From Pseudomonas sp. UBA4617 (GTDB lineage: Bacteria; Pseudomonadota; Gammaproteobacteria; Pseudomonadales; Pseudomonadaceae): a DNA stretch of 64,000 nucleotides. Location of the stretch: NCBI RefSeq assembly GCF_002386445.1, contig NZ_DGIR01000026.1, positions 217,821 to 281,820 of the forward strand. Direction: 5' to 3'. Made by a program: the position numbers and the translations under genes. Each line of letters begins with the position of its first letter. The first letter of the stretch is position 1. Below are positions 10,002-16,537 of this stretch, one piece after another. Below the pieces are notes generated by a model that was not told where the DNA came from, ran no database searches, and saw only the letters and a list, made by a program, of their open reading frames with translations.

Positions 10002-10144
10002 TCAAACTCACGGTTGTTCAAAGATGATAAAGACACGCATTTTAGGGCAAATACGCCATGGGCGGCGAATATTCGTCCCATCCGCCGACCGACGCGCGCA
10101 GGCACGGTGATGGGAGGAAGGTTTTGCCGCCGGCCCGTCGGGCT

Positions 10145-10172
10145 TTGGTGGCACTAAGGGGCTGTGTATACT
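10145..10172 (+). promoter_or_regulatory. Candidate sigma-70 promoter for yibN-grxC-secB
   Basis: A TTGGTG element (10145-10150) and TATACT (10167-10172) are separated by 16 bp and lie about 35 bp before the start codon at 10206. Confidence 0.45.
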
Positions 10173-10205
10173 GGCCGGCATTTTCAATCGCCTGGAACAC
10201 CGCTG

Positions 10206-10619
10206 ATGGTTGCTCACCTGATTCAATTCGCGACAGATCACTACATCCTGGTCGCGATCTTCGTTGTTCTGCTGGTCCTGCTGCTGCTCAATGAAATCCG
10301 CCGTGGCGGCCAGAGCCTGAGCAATGGCCAGCTGACCGCTCTGGTCAATGCTGACAAGGGCCTGGTCCTCGACATCCGCCCGTCCAAGGAATACGCCGCA
10401 GGCCATATCGTCGGCGCGATCAACATTCCGCAGGACAAAGTGGTCAACCGTCTGAGCGAGCTGGAAAAGCACAAAGCGAAGACCCTGATCGTCGTCGACG
10501 CAATGGGCCAGCAGTCCGGTGCTATCTGCAGCGAGCTGCTCAAGGCTGGTTACAACGCCGCCAAGCTGAGCGGTGGCGTTTCCAGCTGGAAAGCCGATAA
10601 CCTGCCCCTGGTGAAGTGA
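10206..10619 (+). CDS. Membrane-anchored rhodanese-fold protein (YibN-like), catalytic Cys absent
   Basis: This is a 137-residue protein. ATG 10206 is chosen over the ATG at 10164 because the upstream extension lies over the promoter. One N-terminal transmembrane helix (about residues 12-28) precedes a rhodanese domain (about 38-137). Where active rhodaneses carry the catalytic Cys after the VV strand, this protein has Asp98 (IVVDAMGQQSG), so sulfur transfer by the usual mechanism is not expected. E. coli YibN also sits directly before grxC and secB, and this order is conserved here. Function is unknown. Confidence 0.9.
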   Translation: MVAHLIQFATDHYILVAIFVVLLVLLLLNEIRRGGQSLSNGQLTALVNADKGLVLDIRPSKEYAAGHIVGAINIPQDKVVNRLSELEKHKAKTLIVVDAMGQQSGAICSELLKAGYNAAKLSGGVSSWKADNLPLVK

Positions 10620-10620
10620 T

Positions 10621-10875
10621 ATGAAGCCCGTCATCGTTTATTCCAGCGACTACTGCCCTTATTGCATGCGCGCCAAGTACCTGCTCGAGAGCAAGGGCGT
10701 TGCCTTCGAGGAAATCAAGGTCGACGGCAAGCCGCAGGTTCGTGCCGAGATGAGCCAGAAGGCCGGCCGTACATCGGTGCCGCAGATCTGGATCGGCAGC
10801 ACCCACGTCGGTGGATGCGATGACCTCTATGCCCTGGAGCGCGCCGGCAAGCTCGACGCGCTGCTGGCGGCCTGA
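10621..10875 (+). CDS. grxC: Glutaredoxin 3
   Basis: This 84-residue cytosolic glutathione-dependent disulfide reductase has the redox motif CPYC at Cys12-Cys15. The downstream TSVPQIWIG and GGCDDLYAL motifs bind glutathione. It starts 1 bp after the preceding stop codon and 39 bp before secB, so all three genes are probably one transcript. Confidence 0.96.
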   Translation: MKPVIVYSSDYCPYCMRAKYLLESKGVAFEEIKVDGKPQVRAEMSQKAGRTSVPQIWIGSTHVGGCDDLYALERAGKLDALLAA

Positions 10876-10914
10876 TTTGCACTGCATTCAAAAACATTAG
10901 GATAAGGACCAGTC

Positions 10915-11400
10915 ATGACTGACCAACAGACCAACGGCGCTGCTGCAGAAGACAACAGCCCTCAGTTCTCCATGCAGCGTATCTATGTGCGCGATCTGTC
11001 GTTCGAGGCCCCGAAAAGCCCACAGATCTTCCGTCAGAACTGGGAACCGAGCGTAGCCCTGGACCTGAACACCAAGCAGAAGGCCCTGGAAGGCGACTTC
11101 CATGAGGTGGTGCTGACCCTGTCGGTTACCGTGAAAAACGGTGAAGAGGTCGCCTTCATCGCTGAAGTACAGCAGGCCGGCATCTTCCTGATCAAGAACC
11201 TGGATGCGGCTTCGATGAGCCACACCCTGGGTGCATTCTGCCCGAACATCCTGTTCCCGTACGCCCGTGAGACGCTGGACAGCCTGGTGACCCGCGGTTC
11301 GTTCCCGGCCCTGATGCTGTCGCCGGTCAACTTCGACGCCCTGTACGCGCAGGAAATGCAGCGCATGCAGGAAGCCGGCGAAGCGCCGACCATGCAGTAA
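10915..11400 (+). CDS. secB: Protein-export chaperone SecB
   Basis: This is a 161-residue cytosolic chaperone that keeps Sec substrates unfolded and hands them to SecA. The family core is complete, from FSMQRIYVRDLSFEAP to the C-terminal helix. AGGA precedes the ATG. It is the last gene of the yibN-grxC-secB group and ends at a strong terminator that it shares with the convergent trmL. Confidence 0.96.
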   Translation: MTDQQTNGAAAEDNSPQFSMQRIYVRDLSFEAPKSPQIFRQNWEPSVALDLNTKQKALEGDFHEVVLTLSVTVKNGEEVAFIAEVQQAGIFLIKNLDAASMSHTLGAFCPNILFPYARETLDSLVTRGSFPALMLSPVNFDALYAQEMQRMQEAGEAPTMQ

Positions 11401-11412
11401 CTTTGCTGTTTT

Positions 11413-11440
11413 GAAAAAGCGCCCTTCGAGGCGCTTTTTT
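11413..11440. terminator. Bidirectional terminator between secB and trmL
   Basis: The stem AAAGCGCC/GGCGCTTT with loop CTTCGA is flanked by A-rich and T-rich runs. It can therefore end transcripts of both convergent genes. Confidence 0.85.
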
Positions 11441-11473
11441 GTTTCCTGTGCCGGCCCTGTCGCCGGCACTGCA

Positions 11474-11935
11474 TCAGCTCCCGGCAAACCCGTTCTGCCG
11501 CCACGCCTCATACACCGTCACCGCTACGGTATTGGACAGGTTCAGGCTACGGCAACCTGGCCGCATCGGCAGGCGCAGGCGCTGTTCGTCCGGCAGGCTG
11601 TCCAGCACCTCGGCCGGCAAGCCACGGCTCTCCGGTCCGAACAGGAAGGCATCGCCCGGCTGGTAGGCCACTTCGTGAAATGGCCGCGAGCCCTTGGTGG
11701 TGAAGGCGAACAGCCGAGGGTTGCCCAGGCTTTCCAGGCATCCGGCCAGGCTCTCGTGGCGCTTGAGCGTGGCATACTCGTGGTAATCCAGCCCGGCGCG
11801 CCGCAGGCGCTTGTCATCCAGTTCGAAGCTGATGGGCTCGATCAGGTGCAGTTCGCAGCCGCTGTTGGCGCACAGGCGAATGATGTTGCCGGTATTCGGC
11901 GGTATTTCAGGTTGAAAAAGGATGACGTGAAACAT
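11474..11935 (-). CDS. trmL: tRNA (cytidine(34)-2'-O)-methyltransferase TrmL
   Basis: This 153-residue SPOUT-class enzyme methylates the wobble position of tRNA-Leu using S-adenosylmethionine. The start is ATG 11935 (MFHVILFQPEIPPNTGNI). Longer upstream frames have no family similarity. The trefoil-knot motifs FGPESRGLP and RSLNLSNTVAVTVYEA are intact. The start codon overlaps the start codon of the divergent gene at 11934. Confidence 0.95.
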   Translation of the reverse strand: MFHVILFQPEIPPNTGNIIRLCANSGCELHLIEPISFELDDKRLRRAGLDYHEYATLKRHESLAGCLESLGNPRLFAFTTKGSRPFHEVAYQPGDAFLFGPESRGLPAEVLDSLPDEQRLRLPMRPGCRSLNLSNTVAVTVYEAWRQNGFAGS

Positions 11936-12371
11936 GCACGGCTCCAAGCGTGAAGATGACGGGCATTCTACCCCTGAACCGGATGTGCGTTCGAAGGCGT
12001 TCCCGCGGGTCATGCTGTCGCTGGCGATTGTCGGGATCATGGTGGGGCTGATGATCGGCCGCCTGACCGCGCCCGAGGAGCGCGAACTGCAGCAGGTGCA
12101 GGTGGTGCAGGATGGCCTGGAGCTATGGTTCAACGCCGAGCCCCGGCTGCACGGCGAGAACGTGGAAGGCACGGTGGCGCTGCTGTTCCAGGCCCAGGGC
12201 AAGCGCCAGCAGGGGCAATTGAGCCTGCAAGGCAAACCGGTGAGCTGGAAAGTGCAGAAGAGCAAGGAAGGCTTGCTGCTGACGGTGGTGGCGGCGCGCC
12301 CCCTGCACGGCGAATGGGCCGGTGCAGAGGACGCTGGGCGCTGGCGGGTGCAGCTGAAACTGCACGAATAA
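11934..12371 (+). CDS. Conserved membrane protein of unknown function
   Basis: This 145-residue protein has a charged N-terminus, one transmembrane helix (about residues 26-44, LSLAIVGIMVGLMIG) and a soluble C-terminal domain rich in beta-strand-like sequence (LELWFNAEPRLHG). It is divergent from trmL, and the two ATG codons share the palindrome CATG at 11933-11936. A later start at the Met near 12012 would leave only the helix and domain and cannot be excluded. The stop codon lies in the first copy of the 61-bp repeat. I do not recognise a family with a known role. Confidence 0.75.
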   Translation: MHGSKREDDGHSTPEPDVRSKAFPRVMLSLAIVGIMVGLMIGRLTAPEERELQQVQVVQDGLELWFNAEPRLHGENVEGTVALLFQAQGKRQQGQLSLQGKPVSWKVQKSKEGLLLTVVAARPLHGEWAGAEDAGRWRVQLKLHE

Positions 12372-12480
12372 AAGAGGGGATTTCCCGGCCTGCCTGTACC
12401 GAGGTCCCCAAAACGGGCGGTGTCGCGAATAAAAGAGGGGTTCACCCGGCCTGCCTGTACCAGGGCCCCCGAAACTGGGT
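12365..12480. repeat. Two-copy 61-bp tandem repeat
   Basis: Copies start at 12365 and 12426. Shared blocks are CGAATAAAAGAGGGG and CCCGGCCTGCCTGTACC, followed by a CCCC-rich segment. The second copy contains the compact stem-loop CCTGTACCAGG. The first copy overlaps the stop codon of the preceding gene. Confidence 0.9.
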
Positions 12481-12483
12481 ATG
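12368..12483 (-). ncRNA. nrsZ: Candidate NrsZ-like nitrogen-regulated small RNA
   Basis: It is downstream of ntrC on the same strand, as nrsZ is in P. aeruginosa. A sigma-54 promoter at 12494-12509 predicts a start near 12483. The transcript would cross both 61-bp repeats and end in CCCCTCTTTTATT. NrsZ is known as a sigma-54/NtrC-dependent RNA built of repeated stem-loops. Boundaries here are inferred, and the homology rests on position, promoter and repeat architecture, not on alignment. Confidence 0.65.
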
Positions 12484-12493
12484 TTTTAGTTAA

Positions 12494-12509
12494 TGCAGGG
12501 GGCGTGCCA
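12494..12509 (-). promoter_or_regulatory. Sigma-54 promoter of the candidate sRNA
   Basis: On the minus strand the site reads TGGCACGCCCCCTGCA: GG and GC are separated by exactly 10 bp and the -24 box is a full consensus match. The predicted start is about 12483. It cannot serve ntrC, which it follows. Confidence 0.75.
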
Positions 12510-12592
12510 GTTCTGGAAAGCCTGTGAGTACTGGGCTTTCATGGGAATTTGGCCGTTTTTTGAGGGGATTTGTGCCTTCGAGAGGTGCATCG

Positions 12593-12609
12593 GGCACAGG
12601 ATCGGTGCA
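12593..12609. promoter_or_regulatory. NtrC-type enhancer site upstream of the candidate sRNA
   Basis: GCAC-N7-GTGC (12594-12608) matches the NtrC dyad seen in enteric glnA enhancers. It is centred about 118 bp upstream of the predicted start at 12483. A weaker GTGC/GCAC pair lies at 12572-12588. Confidence 0.6.
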
Positions 12610-12626
12610 TCAGGGGCTGAAATGGC

Positions 12627-12647
12627 TGGGGCCGCAAAGCGGCCCCA
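12627..12647. terminator. GC-rich hairpin after ntrC
   Basis: A 9-bp stem (TGGGGCCGC/GCGGCCCCA) with loop AAA lies 25 bp after the ntrC stop codon. There is no long T run, so termination strength is uncertain. It is one of five similar short hairpins in the window. Confidence 0.5.
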
Positions 12648-12671
12648 AAGATCGAAGGGTTTATCCACTAG

Positions 12672-14108
12672 TCAGTGGTCATCACCTTCCTCATCGTCCC
12701 CACCTGCCACGTTCATCCCCAACTCCTTGATCTTGCGCGTCAGGGTATTGCGCCCCCAGCCCAGTAGCAACGCCGCATCCCGGCGGCGCCCGGCGGTATG
12801 CTTGAGCGCCGTCTCGATCATGATCCGTTCGAAGCTCGGCACTGCGCTGTCCAGCAGGTTGGACTGGCCACGGGTAAGTGCCTGGTCGGCCCACTGGCGC
12901 AGGGCCTGCTCCCAGTTGGTCACCGGCGCAGCGTCCTGCGGCAGGTTCAGCAGCTCGGGCGGCAGGTCGCCGATCAGTACTTCGCGGCTGGAGGCCATCA
13001 CCGTGATCCAGCGGCACGTGTTCTCCATCTGCCGCACATTGCCCGGCCATGGCAGATTGCGGATGAACTCCTCGGTTTCCGGCTTGAGGATCTTCGGCTC
13101 GACCGCCAGTTCCTGCGCGGCACGGGCAAGGAAGTGGCGGGCCAGGGCCGGGATGTCCTCGCGCCGGTCGGCCAGCCGCGGGATATGGATGCGGATCACG
13201 TTCAGGCGGTGGAACAAGTCCTCACGGAATTTGCCGGCCTGTACCAGCGACTCAAGGTTCTGGTGGGTCGCGGCGATGATGCGCACGTCGACCTTGACCG
13301 GCACGTGGCCGCCCACGCGGTAGAACTCGCCATCAGCCAGCACCCGCAGCAGGCGGGTTTGAGTGTCGGCGGGCATGTCACCGATCTCGTCGAGAAACAG
13401 GGTACCGCCATCGGCCTGTTCGAAGCGGCCCCGGCGCAGGTTGGACGCGCCGGTGAAGGCGCCTTTCTCATGGCCGAACAGTTCCGACTCCATCAGGTCC
13501 TTGGGAATGGCGGCCATGTTCAGGGCGATGAAAGGTGAAGCCGCGCGCGGGCTATGGCGGTGCAGGGCGTGCGCGACCAGCTCTTTGCCGGTACCGGACT
13601 CGCCGTTGATCAGTACGGTGATGTTCGAGTGGCTGAGGCGGCCTATGGCGCGGAACACCTCCTGCATCGCTGGTGCTTCACCGATGATTTCCGGGGTGCG
13701 TGCCAGGTTCTGCGGCACGTCCAGCCCCTGTTGCTCCTGGGCGTGCTGATTGGCGCGCTTGACCAGCGAGACCGCCTCGTCCACGTCGAACGGCTTGGGC
13801 AGGTACTCGAAGGCTCCGCCTTGGTACGACGCTACGGCGCTGTCCAGGTCGGAATGGGCGGTCATGATGATGACCGGCAGACGAGGGTGTTGCTCGCGAA
13901 TCTGCGCCAGCAGGTCAAGGCCGCTGGTGCCGGGCATGCGGATATCGGAAATGATCACATCCGGCTGCTGGCGTGCCAGGCGGCCCATTACGCCGTCTGC
14001 GCTGTCGAAGCTCTGGGTGGTCATGCCTTCCTGTTGCAGGGCTTTTTCCAGGACCCAGCGGATGGAACGATCATCGTCGACGATCCATACGGTTTCACTT
14101 CGGCTCAT
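12672..14108 (-). CDS. ntrC: Nitrogen regulation response regulator NtrC (GlnG)
   Basis: This is a 478-residue sigma-54 activator. The receiver domain has its phospho-acceptor at Asp55 (VIISDIRMPG), with the acidic pocket DDD near residue 11. The AAA+ domain carries Walker A GESGTGKE, the sigma-54 contact loop GAFTGA and Walker B (LFLDEIGDM). The C-terminal Fis-type helix-turn-helix includes RRRDAALLLGWGRNTLTRKI. Phosphorylated by NtrB under nitrogen limitation, it activates glnA and other genes. Its ATG overlaps the ntrB stop by 4 bp, so the two are translationally coupled. Confidence 0.97.
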   Translation of the reverse strand: MSRSETVWIVDDDRSIRWVLEKALQQEGMTTQSFDSADGVMGRLARQQPDVIISDIRMPGTSGLDLLAQIREQHPRLPVIIMTAHSDLDSAVASYQGGAFEYLPKPFDVDEAVSLVKRANQHAQEQQGLDVPQNLARTPEIIGEAPAMQEVFRAIGRLSHSNITVLINGESGTGKELVAHALHRHSPRAASPFIALNMAAIPKDLMESELFGHEKGAFTGASNLRRGRFEQADGGTLFLDEIGDMPADTQTRLLRVLADGEFYRVGGHVPVKVDVRIIAATHQNLESLVQAGKFREDLFHRLNVIRIHIPRLADRREDIPALARHFLARAAQELAVEPKILKPETEEFIRNLPWPGNVRQMENTCRWITVMASSREVLIGDLPPELLNLPQDAAPVTNWEQALRQWADQALTRGQSNLLDSAVPSFERIMIETALKHTAGRRRDAALLLGWGRNTLTRKIKELGMNVAGGDDEEGDDH

Positions 14109-15190
14109 GAGGCGGTGGCTCCTTGTTCCAGGGGCAGGTAGATCGAGAAGGCGGTGTGGCCTGCATGGCTCTCACACTCGATCAGGCCTTGGTGCTGGCT
14201 GATGATGTTCTGGGTAATGGCCAGGCCCAGCCCGGTGCCGTCCGGGCGGCCGCTGACCATGGGGTAGAAGAGGGTGTCTTGCAGTTCCGGTGGAATACCG
14301 GGACCGTTGTCGATGAGCTCTACACGTGCCACCAGGCGATGGCGAACATGGCCGATGGTGAACTGGCGCAGGGCGCGGCTGCGCAGGGTGATGCGGCCCA
14401 GGCGCAGTTCGTTCTGGGAACTGATTGCCTGCATGGCGTTGCGCACGATGTTGAGCACGGCCTGGATCATCTGCTCACGGTCGATCAACACGTCCGGCAG
14501 GCTGGGATCGTAATCGCGCACCAAGGCGATGCAGCCCTGGCTTTCGGCTTCGACCAGGCTGCAGACCCGTTCCAGTACTTCGTGGATGTTGGTCATGGCC
14601 AGCGACGGCAGCTTGTTCGAACCGAGCATGCGGTCGACCAGGTTACGCAGGCGGTCAGCCTCCTCGATGATCACGTTGGTGTAGTCGCGCAGCCCTTCCT
14701 CGGGTAATTCGCGCGCCAGCAGCTGGGCTGCACCGCGAATGCCGCCGAGGGGGTTCTTGATTTCGTGGGCGAGGCCGCGCACGAGCATCTTGGTGGTTTC
14801 CTGCTTGCTCAGCTGGGCCTCTTCCTTGGTGATGCGCAGCAGCCGGTCACGCGGGTGCACCTCGAGCAGCAGTAGGGTCTGGCCCTGGTGCAGGATTGGC
14901 GTTACCGCGTAGTCGACAGTGATGGTCTGCCCGGTCAGCGAAGTGAGCTGCGCTTCGCGCTTGGTGAACGGGTGCGCCTGTTCGACAGCCTGGCGCAGCG
15001 AGCTGAGGGCCTCGCTCGATTCGGTGAACAGCTCGCTGATGAACTGCCCGTGGCTGCGCTGCCCACTGACCGCCAGCAGCATTTCCGCAGCCGGATTCAT
15101 GTACTCCAGGCACAGCTCGGCGTTGAGCAGTAGCGTGGCAGTGGTCAGGTTGTCCAGAAGCAGACGGTGCTGTGCATCGCTGATGGTCAT
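14105..15190 (-). CDS. ntrB: Nitrogen regulation sensor histidine kinase NtrB (GlnL)
   Basis: This is a 361-residue soluble kinase/phosphatase that controls NtrC in response to PII. ATG 15190 is chosen because the PAS domain begins here (MTISDAQHRLLLDNL); the upstream extension lies over the regulatory region. The order is PAS (about 5-110), H-box with His142 (AHEIKNPLGG), and ATPase boxes including DNGPGIP and GTGLGLAI. It is the first gene of ntrBC, with a candidate sigma-54 promoter and NtrC-like sites in the 270-bp upstream gap, which suggests autoactivation. Confidence 0.96.
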   Translation of the reverse strand: MTISDAQHRLLLDNLTTATLLLNAELCLEYMNPAAEMLLAVSGQRSHGQFISELFTESSEALSSLRQAVEQAHPFTKREAQLTSLTGQTITVDYAVTPILHQGQTLLLLEVHPRDRLLRITKEEAQLSKQETTKMLVRGLAHEIKNPLGGIRGAAQLLARELPEEGLRDYTNVIIEEADRLRNLVDRMLGSNKLPSLAMTNIHEVLERVCSLVEAESQGCIALVRDYDPSLPDVLIDREQMIQAVLNIVRNAMQAISSQNELRLGRITLRSRALRQFTIGHVRHRLVARVELIDNGPGIPPELQDTLFYPMVSGRPDGTGLGLAITQNIISQHQGLIECESHAGHTAFSIYLPLEQGATAS

Positions 15191-15285
15191 AAGGCGTCGG
15201 TGACCTCTTTTGGCGCTTGTCTGGCACGGGAGCGGGCATGGTTGGCCGCGTGTTGGATCCGCTGATTCCAGTCTCCTTGCGCAAA

Positions 15286-15301
15286 TGCAAGAAACAAACC
15301 A
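15286..15301 (-). promoter_or_regulatory. Candidate sigma-54 promoter of ntrBC
   Basis: The minus strand reads TGGTTTGTTTCTTGCA. The invariant GG and GC are 10 bp apart and TTGCA is perfect, but the CAC after GG is missing. The predicted start is about 15275, leaving an 85-nt leader. It is weaker than the glnA and sRNA promoters. Confidence 0.45.
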
Positions 15302-15355
15302 AGGCTCCGAAAGGAAGCGGAAATCGGCCAATAACAGCCTGAAATTTCGCACATT

Positions 15356-15377
15356 TGCACCAGAATGTGCTGGTGTA
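15356..15377. promoter_or_regulatory. Second NtrC-like dyad upstream of ntrB
   Basis: TGCACCA and TGGTGTA half-sites are separated by 8 bp, with an inner GCAC-N6-GTGC. The spacing is one base off the usual N7, so this is a weaker candidate. It is about 90 bp before the predicted start. Confidence 0.35.
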
Positions 15378-15429
15378 ACGGTTCATGTGATCTTTTTTGG
15401 GGTGCATTCAGGGGCGCGAGCCCACAAAA

Positions 15430-15446
15430 TGCACCAATATGGAGCA
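15430..15446. promoter_or_regulatory. NtrC-type enhancer site upstream of ntrB
   Basis: TGCACCAATATGGAGCA is very close to the E. coli glnA enhancer site TGCACCAACATGGTGCT. It lies about 160 bp before the predicted ntrB start and immediately after the chorismate mutase gene. Confidence 0.6.
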
Positions 15447-15460
15447 TAGAGGTTTCGTGG

Positions 15461-16366
15461 CTAATCGCATAATTGGCCAGTGGCGCGAATCAAGGCGTGT
15501 TTCATCAGCTGCGGCAAGGCACGCTCGTTGATCGAGGTCGCCAGGCGTTGGTTGCAATCGACCCTGGATTCGTTGGGCAGGCTGGCCAGACCTTTCAGCA
15601 ACCTGGCTTGCAGGGCATCCAGTTCGGGGCGTAACTCATGCTGAAGATCCCGACGAGGTGTATCTGGCGCTTGGCCTTGGCTGTGCCATTGGTTAAGAAA
15701 ACTGTATTGCACCATTTTGTGCGCCTCGATCTGGTCGGCAAAAAAGGACGCTGCCCGTTCGCCTGGCAGTCCATAGCGCCACGCGTTGTTGCGCACGTCA
15801 TTCAGTATTTGCCGTTCGCGCTTGCTGTCCTGTACGGGTTGAGTCTTGTCCCATTTGTGCAGTGCGACGAACTCGGCATTTGCCAGGCGATGCTCGATAT
15901 CATCGAGCAAGGTTTCCAGCGGCCCCTCATCTGCCGGTTGTCGCCTTGGGCATTGGCCTTGCGGTGTGGAAAAGGCCAGGTCTTCGTTTGCAGCATGGAA
16001 AACCATCACCGTGGCGGCTTGTCGCATGGTTTTGCCGCGGTGCACCTCGTCTACCAGCTCAGCCAGTGTGTCACCCGCGATCAGTCTTGTTCGCTCACCG
16101 TCGGTGGTTTCCACCTCCAGCTCACCTTCCGCCAGATAACCGAGGTTGAGCGCCTGATGGCAGTGCCAGTCGAGGGTGGTATGGGCAGGGATGCTGACTT
16201 TCACCAGCGATAGTACCGGCTGTCCTTCGGGGTACCGGGTGTAGGGGGTACCTTCCCAGCTGCCGGTGGCGCGATGAAGCACTTGCGTGTGTACCGTCCC
16301 GGGCTGGCTACTGCAACCAGAGAGGAGGGCGGACAAGGTCAGGACTGCGGGTAGAAATCGGCTCAT
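15461..16366 (-). CDS. Lipoprotein with cupin domain fused to AroQ-gamma chorismate mutase
   Basis: This 301-residue protein has a lipoprotein signal (lipobox LSGC, Cys18). A cupin barrel follows at about residues 45-130, with the metal-type motif HCH (68-70) and a second conserved part (IAGDTLAEL...H109). Residues 150-301 match secreted (gamma-class) AroQ chorismate mutases: RLANAEFVALHKW, DSKRERQILNDV, DQIEAHKMVQYSF, plus Cys271 and Cys300, placed like the disulfide pair of the Mycobacterium enzyme. The expected reaction is chorismate to prephenate in the periplasm, anchored to a membrane. The gene lies between glnA and ntrB on the same strand, but a terminator separates it from glnA. The role of the cupin is unknown. 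Confidence 0.85.
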   Translation of the reverse strand: MSRFLPAVLTLSALLSGCSSQPGTVHTQVLHRATGSWEGTPYTRYPEGQPVLSLVKVSIPAHTTLDWHCHQALNLGYLAEGELEVETTDGERTRLIAGDTLAELVDEVHRGKTMRQAATVMVFHAANEDLAFSTPQGQCPRRQPADEGPLETLLDDIEHRLANAEFVALHKWDKTQPVQDSKRERQILNDVRNNAWRYGLPGERAASFFADQIEAHKMVQYSFLNQWHSQGQAPDTPRRDLQHELRPELDALQARLLKGLASLPNESRVDCNQRLATSINERALPQLMKHALIRATGQLCD

Positions 16367-16371
16367 TGCAT

Positions 16372-16395
16372 GACGTCCGTTGATGAATGGACGTC
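16372..16395 (-). promoter_or_regulatory. Inverted repeat over the ribosome binding site of the cupin-chorismate mutase gene
   Basis: GACGTCC (16372-16378) and GGACGTC (16389-16395) form a 7-bp stem ending 5 nt before the ATG. The only Shine-Dalgarno-like GGA lies inside the stem, so it could mask the translation start. It could equally be a protein-binding dyad. Confidence 0.4.
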
Positions 16396-16479
16396 TACCC
16401 TGCGAGTTGTTGCTGCGCAGAACTGTCAGTGGGATCCCTGCGCGCTGTAGGAACTAGAGCGAGAAAGCGAAGCAACGAA

Positions 16480-16503
16480 AACGGCCTCCCGAGGGAGGCC
16501 GTT
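16480..16503 (-). terminator. Intrinsic terminator of glnA
   Basis: A 10-bp stem AACGGCCTCC/GGAGGCCGTT with a 4-nt loop is followed on the minus strand by TTTTCGTT. It lies 35 bp after the glnA stop codon. Confidence 0.8.
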
Positions 16504-16537
16504 GTGATCATGCCATCAGCGCAAGGCGCCGATCAGA

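Noticed and set aside
12486..12668. 60-codon minus-strand frame downstream of ntrC
   Set aside because: It begins at the ntrC end and covers the sigma-54 promoter and NtrC-like site; no ribosome binding site or family resemblance.
15187..15447. 86-codon minus-strand frame upstream of ntrB
   Set aside because: It covers the NtrC-like sites and candidate promoter and has no coding character.
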